Position numbers and translations under genes: made by a program. From NCBI GenBank assembly GCA_010909165.1, contig MU008159.1, positions 1,550,001 to 1,614,000 of the forward strand: a stretch of DNA of 64,000 nt, read 5' to 3'. Origin of the DNA: Anthoceros angustus (taxonomy: Eukaryota > Streptophyta > Anthocerotopsida > Anthocerotales > Anthocerotaceae). Of this stretch, positions 33,606 to 44,327 are shown piece by piece. Within the stretch, counting starts at the first letter, position 1. Each line of letters begins with the position of its first letter. The notes under the pieces were generated by a model that worked only from the letters and a program-made list of their open reading frames with translations, was not told the origin of the DNA and ran no database searches.

Positions 33606-34764
33606 CTACTCCTGTGCCATGATATCGGAGATGGATATGGAGCCTGAATTGTCACGGTCCAGCCCCTTGAATTCTTTCAGGATCCGGGTAATGTCCTCCT
33701 CCTCGATTTTGCCCAGCTCTTTGAGCTTGAACAGCACGAACTCGAAGGACCTGCAGTTAGGGGAAGGAAGTTGATGATGAGAAGCCTAGGTGGGGGAGGA
33801 AGGGGCCCAAGAGTGCAGAATTCAGCTCGTTTGCTCACCTGACTTTCCCATCGTGGTCGAAATCGGCAGCTTCCAGGTCTGAGATCGTTGTCTTGCGGGT
33901 GAGAACATACTTTGCCATGGCTTCGTGTCTCGATTCTGTCTGCATCTCCGCTAGGGCTAGAAAGAACTGGGCCACGAACAGAGTGCTGAGGAGGATCCAG
34001 GCGGAGCCGAAGAGTCGGCCTTGCCATGTTTGGAACGTTTGGTCACCGTAGCCCAGGGTGGTCACTGTGACGCAGACGAAGTAGACTGCATCTATCAAGC
34101 TCTTCTCTTCCACCGTCATTAGGACTAGCAGTCCCGTGGCCAAGATGCCCAAAACTAGAAATCCTGTGAGAATGACCTTGGCGTGAGCCTGCTTGACGGG
34201 GGACTCCTCATTGGTGATGGCGTGGATGAGGTAGCCCTCCTGCTTCATCACCAGATAGTTCGCAGCACTGCTGAGCAGGATGCCCACAAGCCCAAATCCC
34301 AGGAACAGGTAGACGATTGTGAAGAACTTGGCAGGGGTGCTGTTGGGGACAATATCACCGTAGCCTACTGTGGTCATGGTGACGATGCAGAAGTAGAGGG
34401 CGTCCACCAGGTTGCTCCCGGTTTTGTGGCCTTCCAGGTTGCTGGAAGTGAAGTAGAAGAGGATAATGCCTGCAGCAAGGTACATGAGGAGAGCCACCAG
34501 AGCGGTTGTCAGGATTGCGGAGGTCTCCTGTTTCTGGTTGAATGGCAGCAAGTCTACAGACTTGGCCACCGATGGGGGACATCGGTCTGCAGACTCGCAT
34601 GATGGAGATGAAATCGAGCGGGCCAGTCTCTTCTTCGGTGTTCCTGTGCTCCTGCTGAGGAGATCCTTACTGGACTGGCTGAGCAGAGGCTCTTGTATGG
34701 CCGCATGTGCGAAAGTCACATGTCCATGCCCAGACGCCTTGCTGGATTGAGATAGGTCACTCAT
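33606..34764 (-). CDS. TPK: two-pore K+ channel (TPK), copy 1, 2 exons
   Basis: Exons 34764-33839 and 33750-33606 give 356 aa. There are two pore modules, each TM-P-TM, with selectivity filters TTVGYGDIVP and TTLGYGDQTF. The N-terminus has RSISSP, matching the RSxSxP mode-1 14-3-3 site that controls plant TPK1. The C-terminus holds two EF-hands: DFDHDGKVRSFE, split by the intron, and DRDNSGSISISD. Family members are Ca2+-activated, 14-3-3-regulated, voltage-independent K+ channels of the vacuolar membrane. The single intron falls after the first two bases of the Arg codon in EF-hand 1. It is a tandem paralogue of the next gene. The family call is firm; tonoplast location is inferred. Confidence 0.93.
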
Positions 34765-35379
34765 TTTCCTTGTGCGTGTCTGCAGAGAAAGAGAACTTCA
34801 CTGTTCCATGGAATGTGACAGATCTGAGCAAAACCGACAAGGAGAAATGCGAAAAGCGCTCACCAACCGCTTGGGCCCCGAAAGCTTTGAAACTGCCTGA
34901 TAGGAGCTCCACCTCGCAGCTCCCCGTCGACACTGGAAACCCAGCGATCCAGGAGTCCGCTCACGTCATCCAGACCCTGTCTGCTGGACTCTCCAGCATT
35001 ATGAACTGCTCCAGCTGTGCAACGAAGGGCGGCATACAGTTTGGCGATGCCAGCTTCATGGCAAGTGGGTCCCGATGGTCTCTATTTGCAAGCCCGTGAC
35101 GCACGTTCACTAGTCCTGCAGCATCTGTCACACTGCCTAGTGTAGGAACTCTTCGAAGGATGCGATGTTTTGAGGCGCCGACAGGCTGACGCGGTGCGCA
35201 GCTTGAGCAAGCGCCAAGTGTGACACAAAGCGAGCGCCAAAATTCAAACAATCTCCCCCGCGAAGCACACTGACTTTACGGTACAGAGATCGCGCAGAGA
35301 CTCCCCATTTCGTTGGCATAAACGCAAGTGCGGACAATTCTGAAATTGCTCCAAGCTAAGCGGGACTGCTAGACTGCTG
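34765..35379. promoter_or_regulatory. spacer between tandem TPK genes (promoter of copy 1, 3' UTR of copy 2)
   Basis: No ORF with support. It is about 615 bp between two genes on the same strand. Confidence 0.45.
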
Positions 35380-36561
35380 CTATTGCCAGCCCAAACTGTG
35401 GCGATTCAAATCAGACACAGACAGGATCCCCGAGTCATCCACATCCAGAGCTCTGAATTCCTTTATGAACTTGCGGATGTCAGCTTCGGTGATCTTACCC
35501 AGCTCTTTTAGTTTGTAGAGTACGAAGTCTGATGCTCTGCACAAGCAACGAAAATGTCAGGCAAGTGAGGGATGTGAATGACCATGGTGGGCAGCTGGAG
35601 AATGAAGAATGTGAGACGGTCACCTGACTTTGCCATCCTCATCAATGTCAGCCGCCTCAAGGTCTGCGGTGGTGGTCTTACGAGTGAGCACCCAGTTGGC
35701 AAGATGCTGCTGCTTCTCCTCTGTCCTCATTTCCACCAACGACAGCAAGAGCTGTGTGACACAGAGGGTACTGAGGAGGATCCAGGCCGAGGCAATAAGC
35801 CGGCCAGTCTGAGTCTGGAAGCTGTGGTCGCCATAGCCAAGCGTGGTCATGGTGACACAAGCGGCATAAAATGCATCCAGTGCATTCTTCTTCTCCGCGA
35901 TCATGAACAGAACCACTCCGAGAGCAAGCATGGTGAAGACGAGTATGGCTGTGGTTAATACCTTCCAGTGGGCTGATTGAGTGGGGTAGTCCACCCGCAG
36001 CTGCTCCTGGACGGATGCGTCCGCCTTCCTGTAAATGGCCTTCAACAGGAACCCCTCCTGCTTCATCACCAGGTAGTTAGCAGCCCTGCCCAGGAGGTAG
36101 CTGCAGAGCCAGAAGCCCACCACGAGGTAAACGCAAGTGAGGATCTTCGCCACAGGAGTTGCCGGTGTGATATCGCCGTATCCGACTGTTGTCATGGTCA
36201 CAATGCAGAAGTAGAGCGCATCCACCAGGTAGCCTGTTCTCTGCCCCTGCAGACTGTTCGCAGCCCGATAGAAAACTAGCACGCCGGCTGCCAGGTAGCA
36301 CAGCAGCGCCAGAACAGCGTACACCAGAGTCCTGGATGACAGATTCTTGCTCCTCAAGGGAAGAAATTGCGGGCTGGTCCTCACATTGCATCTGCCAGCA
36401 TCGGTGTGCGCCGGGGCCGACTTCGCCCTCATGAATCTCTTCGGCCTCGGTCCATGGCGATCTGGGCCACCCTCTTGTGAAGTGCCCGACTCGCCTATCA
36501 GAGGCTCGTGCAAAGCAGCAGCTTCCACAGGCAACGACCTGGCCTTCACCAAGTCGCTCAT
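35380..36561 (-). CDS. TPK: two-pore K+ channel (TPK), copy 2, 2 exons
   Basis: Exons 36561-35624 and 35536-35380 give 364 aa. Filters are TTVGYGDITP and TTLGYGDHSF. The 14-3-3-type site is RAKSAP. EF-hands are DIDEDGKVRASD, across the intron, and DVDDSGILSVSD. The intron is at the same codon and phase as copy 1, which shows tandem duplication. It differs from copy 1 by a longer linker after the first pore module (YRKADASVQEQLRVDYPTQS) and a C-terminal extension ending LGWQ. Both EF-hands end in Asp rather than Glu at position 12, which may weaken Ca2+ affinity. The N-termini of the two copies are well diverged, so the duplication is not recent. Confidence 0.93.
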
Positions 36562-37362
36562 CTTGCATCTACCCTGAGCCCGTGTCAGCTCCCAACATCA
36601 TCCCCACTAGATGCCAAGCTCCTCCACTGCACTGGGAAGCGCACGCCGGTACGCAATGCACCAACAGAAATGTCATGCTCCCTTTGGGACTGTGCAAAGA
36701 TGCGGGCGCTGTGCACTGTCCGAGTCCCGTCCTCCCTTCCTCCCCAGGTGCACAGCAACAGTGGCCTCCGCATTGTGCTCTCTCCCGAAGCCCCACCGCC
36801 GGATCCATCGGCTCTGTGCACATGCGAGCCCGACGAGCCCCGGCCAAGTGGTCTCAACACTAGACTCCCTCCGACATGGCGACATCTGGGTGCCGCTCTA
36901 TCGATTTCCCGAGGCCAGTGACAGCCCAGTAAAAACTGGTTTCACCGCAGTAGTCTGCCAGTTCGGTGGACAAGGTGACGGTTGTCGGTTGTGGGCTTCC
37001 ACCCAACTGCAGCTTCAATCTGCCGGCAGTCGTCAACCGCATCCCTGCATCTGATTCCTTACGCTGAATGTGGCAGCCCGCAGGCAGGATTCGGGCTACC
37101 CGGTGTTTGGCGGTGGATTCTGCCCTCGCCCGCAAACCGAGGCCAGGGCAGATCGCTCCGGAGTTGCTGTGATCTGCTTGCCTAGCCACACGGAGCGTGG
37201 GATCCGGTCGGAAACCTGGGCCAGCCCGGGGGACAGGTTTAGGGTTGGGCGGAGAGCGCAGATGCATATTTGAGCGGGGCGCGCCGATCCGAGATAGATA
37301 GCATGGGAATTGGTGGGGATTTGCGGCTGGGCTCGGGTTTGGAAACATGTTGACGGCTACAT
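36562..37362. promoter_or_regulatory. divergent promoter region between TPK copy 2 and MSRA5
   Basis: About 800 bp between divergent start codons. No gene is supported and no TATA box stands out. Confidence 0.45.
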
Positions 37363-38392
37363 ATGCGTTGGGGTCCCGGAGGCAGCAGGGCATGTTCTAT
37401 GGAGATGAAGACTGTCTTCGTACTTTTGGCTCTGGTGTGGCTGTGCGGCGGGGCGGTTGATGGCAGGGTGATTGCAGCTGCAGAGCCTAAGCCTAGGAGA
37501 ACTGCCGTTTTTGCTCTGGGGAGTTTTTGGAATTCGGAGGCTGTGTTCGGGTGCTTGGAGGGAGTGATCCGTACCACTGCTGGGTATAGTGGAGGCTCTA
37601 AGGAAAACCCTGATTACCATTCCATTGGTGATCATGCTGAGGCTGTTGAGGTGAGGAGGGGAGAGCAGTTCATCGCACCGCACCGCACCGCACCGCCCTG
37701 ATTTCTGGTTCAGCGTAGGTTGGATTCTCGTGTTCTGACCTGTCCTATGCTGGATTGTGCAGGTGGAGTACAACCCTCAGTATATCAAGTATGAGCAACT
37801 GCTGGATGTGTTTTGGGCCAACCACGATCCCACTCAAGTTTTCGGACAGGGTCCTGACGTGGGTGACCAGTACAGGTGAGGTTGTGGATTGGAGTATGCG
37901 TGCTCATCTTGTGACTGATTTGGTGTAGTTGATGAGATCGCTTGTTTTTTTTTTCCAGGTCAATAATTTTCACACAAGGAACGGAGGAGAAGACTTTGGC
38001 AGAAGCAAGCAAGGTTCGAGAGCAGGGGAAGTTCACGGACGTTGTTGTGTTGACCAAGATACAACCCCTTACAGTTTTTCACCAGGCTGAAGCAGAACAT
38101 CAGGTAGGTTGCTGTCCACTGCAGATTTTCGTTTAAGATTAATATGTACCTTGCTGGTGACTTGATGCCTGATGCGTGGCTGCTGCAGAAATTTGAGTTG
38201 AGGAGACGGCCTGAGCTCCTTCAAATCCTGTCGGACCTGCCAGAGGAGAGTTTTGCCCGTTGCACGCGAGCTACAAAATTGAACGCTTATGCGACAAGGG
38301 CTTGTTCAAGTTATTTGCAGAAGCTTATCCAGGCCAAAATTCAACCTTTTCTGAAAGAAAGGCCAAAGCTGCAGTTCACCTTCCCCTACTAG
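37363..38392 (+). CDS. MSRA5: peptide methionine sulfoxide reductase A5-like protein, 4 exons
   Basis: Exons 37363-37650, 37763-37875, 37959-38103 and 38189-38392 give 249 aa from the first ATG. The in-frame ATGs at 37,399 and 37,405 are better starts, since they put a signal peptide ([16 protein letters not shown]) at the very N-terminus and so suggest the secretory pathway. MsrA features include [32 protein letters not shown] and [17 protein letters not shown]. The catalytic loop, normally GCFW, is GSFWNSE: the nucleophilic Cys is Ser. The same substitution is, as I recall, characteristic of plant MSRA5, so it is probably ancestral and not a local defect; reductase activity is therefore doubtful. 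The C-terminal tail (RATKLNAYA) also fits MSRA5. Confidence 0.88.
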
Positions 38393-38635
38393 GTTCAGCA
38401 GAAAGCAGCTTGCCAGTTGTTCACATTATGCAGCATTTCCATCAACTTTAGGGGCCATCCATCTTCAGCTTAGAGATTGAGGTGAAACATCTTTGCTAAA
38501 GCTCCAGTTGAATAGCAACCATGAAAGGAGTTACCGCTTCATTTTCGACACCTTTTGTTCCTGAAGGCAAAGTAGCTTTCCAGTCTACTCGATCGGGAAA
38601 ACAATGCGCCTAATCTAATCCTTGAGCTGATTCCG

Positions 38636-41203
38636 TCAGACAGTTACCAGCTCTTCGGATGCAGGAGGTCTTTTCTCAGACAAATCACCAACCGGAATAT
38701 CAAATTCTTGTCTGGAAGCCAGATCCTTCACACGCACGCATCCTTTTTCCCACTCGGTGCTGCCCACCAAGAAAATCCGTTTGGCATTCAAACGTTCCGC
38801 ATGTTTGAAAACCCTGCACAAAAGACAGACCCCGTCGCTGAGCTGTCTCTCTGTTCATAGCAGTAAGCATGTTCAGCAAGTGCAAAGCTCACCATTTGAC
38901 TCTTTTATTTTCAATCACAAGATCCACAGAGCGGCCTGACTGTCTCAATTTGGAGGCAACCAGACCTGCCTGTGACCTAAGACTGTCATCCATGGGGAAG
39001 ACGATGTCATCAACATCTTGATTCAAAGATGGCATCAGGTTCCTCTCCTTTAACAACTGCACCAGTCGAACCAGTCAACGGATGTTCTAAATCTTATCAA
39101 CCTTGCTAAACACACAGGTCAACAACGTTCATGTACGTATGACAGCCCAGTCTTACCTCTACAATTACAGCGTCGCCAAAACCAAATCCACATGCAGGAG
39201 TGTCCTCACCACCAAATGTGGAAAGAAGGCGGTCATACCGGCCGCCCCCACATATCGCACGCAATTTTCCTTCTTTATCAAAGGCCTGCATAGAAACAAG
39301 GGAATAACAAAGGGATAAGTCTATGCAGTCTGCTGCCAGAATTCTTTTGTCACACATGGTACCGTGATTGAACCATGCTACGTGCAGATTGGGCGAAGGG
39401 TGCAAAAACACCTCAAAGACGGTGCCAGTGTAGTAGGCTAGCCCACGCACGACAGAGGCATCGAAAAGCAACCAATCAGCATAGCCATAGTTTTCAGCAA
39501 GAGTGAACAACTGCCTCAATTCTGTCACAGCACTGGATTCTGATCCCAGCAACTCTGCACCAAGAACACAAGGAATGAGAGGGCCGAAATGCAGGGAAAT
39601 GGGATGACAAGCTAATTCGTGGACCAAGTACCTGCTAACTCATCAAGAGAACGCATTGTGAGGGCCTGTAAGATGCCAGTTATAGCCTCTGGCGGGACCC
39701 CAAGAGCTTCCAGTTCTTTCTCAACTTCAGATCTCGGTATTTTCTCAATCTGGCACGAAGCAGAAGATTCCACAACACTTACGGGGAGTTGACCAGAAGG
39801 GGATTCCAAAGCAGAATAAATCGAAGCAGGCATGATCAAACCTTGTCAACTATAACACAAACAGCGGCGAATGACTGAGCAGGGATTTCATAGCGACTGA
39901 GGACAGCCTGAAGAACCTGCGTTGGCACCGCATACTTGTGTCAGCGTCACACGTGAATGTCCCTAGAGACCGTATAAAACGCAGCTGGAGAAGTGATCAC
40001 CTTCCGGTTAGACACCTTGATACCCACATCCTTGGAGGTGATCCCCAAGCGGGTGAAAATGGTTACGACAGCAGCCAGTAACTCAGCTTCTGCCTGCAAG
40101 AAGCCCGTTGCATCCATCCATCCATACCTGGATATCAGGATCTATGTGACAAATTGAACATTCAAAAGCTTACGGTCATCTACATCATCACCTCAACTCC
40201 ATGAACCCCAAATATATCCATATTCCATTGATAGTGCTCCCTCCTCCTTCCTCTAGTCATCCTCTCGTATCTCCAGCACTGTCCGATGGCAAACCATTTC
40301 AAGGGTTGCCCCAACTTTCTGAAGAGGACAGAAACACTGTTAAGCAATTGCATTTCCATACAGCAAGAAAACCTCAGGGACATTCATCACATATACCCTC
40401 GCTGGAGAACAAGCCGTGCAAGAGATGGAGTGAGCTCTGGCCTAAGAGCCACCCTTCGTCCACCTTTGTCTTCAAAATTGTAGAGCTGCCTTGCGCAGCA
40501 CAGCAAAAATTCCGATTAGCGATACACAATGACACATGAATATACTTTGTGCAGCACAAAACTCCCATCACCCAGAGCTGTAGAGGCGCAACCTGTTGTG
40601 TAATCTCCTCCCCAGCTTTTCTCACAAACAGCTCTTCAGACTCCAGCACCGGGAAGTCGACTTCCTCAAAGGCAAACAACCTGGAAACCTTCATTCACCG
40701 GGAACATGACTTCATTGCAATGCGACAAGTCTCATGTGCAGCAGGCAGCTGCGGAGATTCTCACCTCCCGAAAGTTCTGAAACAGCCAAGAACGGAGTCT
40801 CATCTCTTCCGGAGGAAAATCCCGCGTTCCTCGAGGAGGGTTCAAGCTAATCAAATCACTCTGCTCCACTGGAGGACCGGAGGACGTTGGACCCCTCACG
40901 CTTTCCTTTGCGGCTGTTGCCAACACCTCCAACCTCCGCGCCCACCCATTCCTCGAGATGTTCACGAGGCCTGCAGCAAATGTCATCAGACCAGCCTACA
41001 CTGCGATGTATCTCCATTTCTTGGGCACAAACATGCCAACCTGCGCCACAGAGCCTCTGCTTGGCAACACCGCTCCATACTCCTGGACCGCTTAGCATCA
41101 CCAAATTGTGCAGAGGTTCTGGGAGGCCTCTCTGGACGAAGCGACTGTGCAGACTGCGGCATCCTCCGGCAAAGGCACCGATGCTGGTGCTCATGTCTAG
41201 CAT
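38636..41203 (-). CDS. HisRS: histidyl-tRNA synthetase, organellar type, 12 exons
   Basis: Exons on the minus strand: 41203-41041, 40970-40765, 40688-40593, 40485-40397, 40318-40192, 40093-40001, 39916-39842, 39749-39632, 39554-39412, 39285-39157, 39056-38893, 38813-38636. They total 526 aa with all phases closing. The enzyme charges tRNA-His with histidine. Family blocks: [17 protein letters not shown] (motif 1 entry), [37 protein letters not shown] (motif 2), [12 protein letters not shown] (HisA loop), [14 protein letters not shown] and [12 protein letters not shown] (motif 3), then the anticodon-binding domain. The first exon encodes a presequence ([20 protein letters not shown]) suited to plastid and/or mitochondrial import. 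Intron 1 has a CTGAT branch-like site. A 45-bp duplication lies directly upstream (41,220-41,310). Confidence 0.94.
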
Positions 41204-41219
41204 TTTCACGCAACACTGA

Positions 41220-41310
41220 ATTGGGAAGGAGACGATGAAATCGAAAACACTTGGGTCATACTGGATTGGGAAGGAGAAGATGAAATCCAAAAACACTTGG
41301 GTCGTGTTCA
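41220..41310. repeat. 45-bp tandem duplication in the HisRS 5' leader
   Basis: ATTGGGAAGGAGACGATGAA at 41,220 and ATTGGGAAGGAGAAGATGAA at 41,265, each followed by ACACTTGGGTC. It starts 17 bp upstream of the chosen HisRS ATG. Confidence 0.9.
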
Positions 41311-41574
41311 ACGGTGTGTTCGTTACACGAGAGCAATTGTTTGCGATGCCCAAATGCGAGTTCGAATGCAGAATGCGATTACACGAGTGCAATTGTTTTG
41401 TGTCTGACAAGCCCTACGCCCCAGCACAAGCTCCACTTTCTGAAGCACAGCATACATAAAGAGAGGACGGGCAAGCGACATCAGACCCAAAGGGCTCATC
41501 AATCCACCAGCCTCTGTCCAAAAAGTGCGTGACTATCGTTGCCACCTCTTCTCAGCTTTACTGGCATGAGCTGG

Positions 41575-42354
41575 TCAGGCGGCAGTGGCTGCAGGCAAAC
41601 TGGGGATGTAAGACTCCAGCATGAGCCGTGTTGGGTAGGGGTTGGTGACATCCACAATCAGGTATGTGAACTTCCAGGTCCTATCAGCTTTGTCTTTGTA
41701 CATCTCACTGTGCACCTTGCCAGCTCCTTGTGGCCCGCGGATGTAGAACACCACCTCACATCTCTCCACCCCATCTTCATCTGTCCATGTCCGATTGGCG
41801 ATCCGCTGACGAGCTGCCCGGTTTCTGCTCTCCTGCCCGTACCCGGTGATCGGTGATCCCAGCCGCACTGTCACTTCGTTGTCTTTCTGCACTCTTTCCA
41901 ATGCCTTGCCGAAAATCTTGTACTCCTTGGGCTGGAGAATCAGCTCCTTAAACACGGCGTAGGCGGCTGCCCCTGCCACGGCCAACCCTGCCAGAATCAC
42001 AATGCTATAGGAAGCACCCTCTGCCACAGTGACCGGTTTCTCAGGGATCCTGTCCGTCAGCGGATCGAAGGGGTCCTCCTCCTGCGTGGCTAGGCCGCCT
42101 TGGCTGTTCTCCTTTCGAGTGCTTGCTGCCCGCTGAAAACAGCGGAGGCCTCCAGCAGAGTAGGGCACTGCGCAGCCCACATCACGCAAGCTTCTCGGAA
42201 CCGGTTGCAAGGGCCTGCAGCATCCAGGTCCAGGAATCTGGTGCAGCTGCCTGGTGGACTGCCCCCCTCCTACTCCATGCCTCACGATGGCCGGATGCAC
42301 CGCTGATCCAGCCTGAAGCTTCCGGAGAGCCTCCCGCCAAGTTCTCGAAAACAT
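41575..42354 (-). CDS. TIM21: TIM21-like mitochondrial inner-membrane translocase subunit
   Basis: Intronless, 259 aa from ATG 42,354 ([14 protein letters not shown]). It has an Arg-rich mitochondrial presequence, then an acidic linker, one transmembrane helix ([21 protein letters not shown]) and the conserved intermembrane-space domain: [19 protein letters not shown], then [20 protein letters not shown] and [21 protein letters not shown]21 tethers the TIM23 presequence translocase to the TOM complex and to respiratory complexes. Codons upstream of 42,354 are open but have no ATG. It lies tail-on behind HisRS on the same strand. The domain content is convincing. Confidence 0.9.
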   Translation of the reverse strand: MFSRTWREALRKLQAGSAVHPAIVRHGVGGGQSTRQLHQIPGPGCCRPLQPVPRSLRDVGCAVPYSAGGLRCFQRAASTRKENSQGGLATQEEDPFDPLTDRIPEKPVTVAEGASYSIVILAGLAVAGAAAYAVFKELILQPKEYKIFGKALERVQKDNEVTVRLGSPITGYGQESRNRAARQRIANRTWTDEDGVERCEVVFYIRGPQGAGKVHSEMYKDKADRTWKFTYLIVDVTNPYPTRLMLESYIPSLPAATAA

Positions 42355-43836
42355 AGCGGGCAGTGCCACAACAAGCAGCTGCGATTGCAACAAGAACCAG
42401 CAACTCGAACTCGACAATCAGATCATTTCTCAGCCATCCCAGTCATCAATTTCTGTCCCTGCGAACTCTGCAATGTTGCATCATTGCATCCAATGTCCTA
42501 AACCCTAAACCCACGAGCATCTCTCGCGGTTCAGAGCCCTGTAATTGCCAGCACAGTCAGTCACCAGTTCTATCAGACAATGTACATCCCAGTGCCCAGA
42601 CCAGGTGAAGGCAAAGAAAATGGTTGCCACAAAAAATGCCCTCACCGTAAGCAGTAGACCGATCCTTGGGGGTCGAGGTCCAAAGACCTAATTGGAAATT
42701 GAACCGACTCAGTGCCCAGTTCTCAAAATGCGAACTCGTTGTGTCGGACGAGATCGTAGGTCCGATGCGTTGCCGCAATACACACAAGATACATACGTAT
42801 GCATTTACACCATGGATGAGCACGTCTCCATCCGACCGAACGACTGCTCGTGTTCATTGAACAAGTAGAACGTTGATATGAGCTTCTTGAATCTCAGCCA
42901 AACATTATGTCTAGTGTTTGGAATAATTTGCAAGAAACTCATATTAATTTTAATTTAATAATGCTTATTTTTGTTAACTGAAACTTGTTAGACTGCACAG
43001 CACTGACGAGTATTCCATGTATGTATCACTAAGACAAGTTTGTTAGATTGCATTACACTAAGGAGTATTCTATGTATGTATCACCGAGATAAGTAGGTCT
43101 GTTTAGAAGTACTTGTGTAGACAAGTTTCATACATCTAGTGTTCATGTGGACTCTCAAACTACTAACATTGTCGATGTAGATAGTCCATTTACAAACAAT
43201 TCTACTCCTTCACAACTTGGAATGGGGAACTTTTCTAGACAAATACTCAAGCTTTTCCAAGTACTTGGTCCAAGTTAGAGAAAACTCGGTCTATATTTGA
43301 GCACTCCGATGAAATGGTTCCTTTATTGGGTAATATGACTTAGAATATGAAAGGGTAGAGGATGAAGAAGTTAACTTTGTTAAAGACTATTGTCCAAAGT
43401 GTTGGGGCTATGGCCACAATTAATATGCAGAAAAACATCTTTAGACAAGATGCTCCTTAAAGGTGGATAGTATAGCCGTATAAGATTGCACATAATTTTA
43501 TGCTTGGAACTAACCATATGGTCAAGTATTTGCAAACAAATTATTTTAAAATAGTCATAGTCTTTTAAGTCTAATTTAAATTATATTAAGGTCTTATGGA
43601 CTTAAGTCCAATGATATTATATTTGTATTAAGCTTAGTAGAATAAGTTATATATTTTTTCACAACACTTCTGAAAATGATGATATTCAATCTATGACAAT
43701 ATGCTTAGAAGATGAGTTCTATCTTTTTTTTTTTCACACGCTTTCCCAAACTCACTTGCAATTGGAAACTTCATACTTTATAGAACTGCTTTGGACTTCG
43801 ATGCATGAGTTATATACTATTAAAAAACTGCATCGA
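42355..43836. other. AT-rich intergenic DNA with repeat remnants
   Basis: Holds the TIM21 upstream region (to about 42,860), then AT-rich DNA. A diverged tandem duplication of about 52 bp lies at about 42,984-43,098 (TTGTTAGA..GAGTATTC..ATGTATGTATCAC). No gene is supported. Confidence 0.5.
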
Positions 43837-44327
43837 AATTCTTGGAATCAATCCACCATGAATCCTAGACGGAGATCGCCTTGCGACAATCAAGCGAGTT
43901 GAGGTAAGTCACAGAGCATACGGCGAACGCCTCAGACACACACACGAGTCACCCCTATGATACAAAAATAGCATTTCTTGCTTGAAGATGCGTTCAAAAC
44001 AACAAAGTCCATTTACACATGCTTTAGCTGCGACTTCTATCAACTACTTAAACACTAAACAAGTAGGCTACTTATAAATGCGTCTATGCTCAATGTCCTT
44101 CACGCTCGCTTTAGAAATAAAGTGCGTAGGAATTCTTGGAATCAATCCACCATGAATCCTAGACGGATATAGCCTTGTGACACGATCAAGCGAGTTGAGG
44201 TAAGTCACAGAGCATATGGCTAACGCTTCAGACACACACGCGAGTCATCTTTATAACACAAAAATAGCGTTTCTTGCTTGAAGATGCGTTCAAAACAACA
44301 GAGTCCATTTACACATGCTTTAGCTGC
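43837..44327 (+). repeat. about 196-bp direct repeats (43,837-44,031 and 44,131-44,327)
   Basis: The two copies start AATTCTTGGAATCAATCCAC and end CACATGCTTTAGCTGC, with a 294-bp offset and roughly 90 percent identity by eye. Each contains CAAGCGAGTTGAGGTAAGTC. Unrelated DNA separates them. They may be the ends of a small element or a segmental duplication. Confidence 0.88.

Noticed and set aside
40186-40539. Plus-strand open frame over HisRS exons 4-5
   Set aside because: Shadow of the minus-strand synthetase, which has conserved class II motifs and closing phases.
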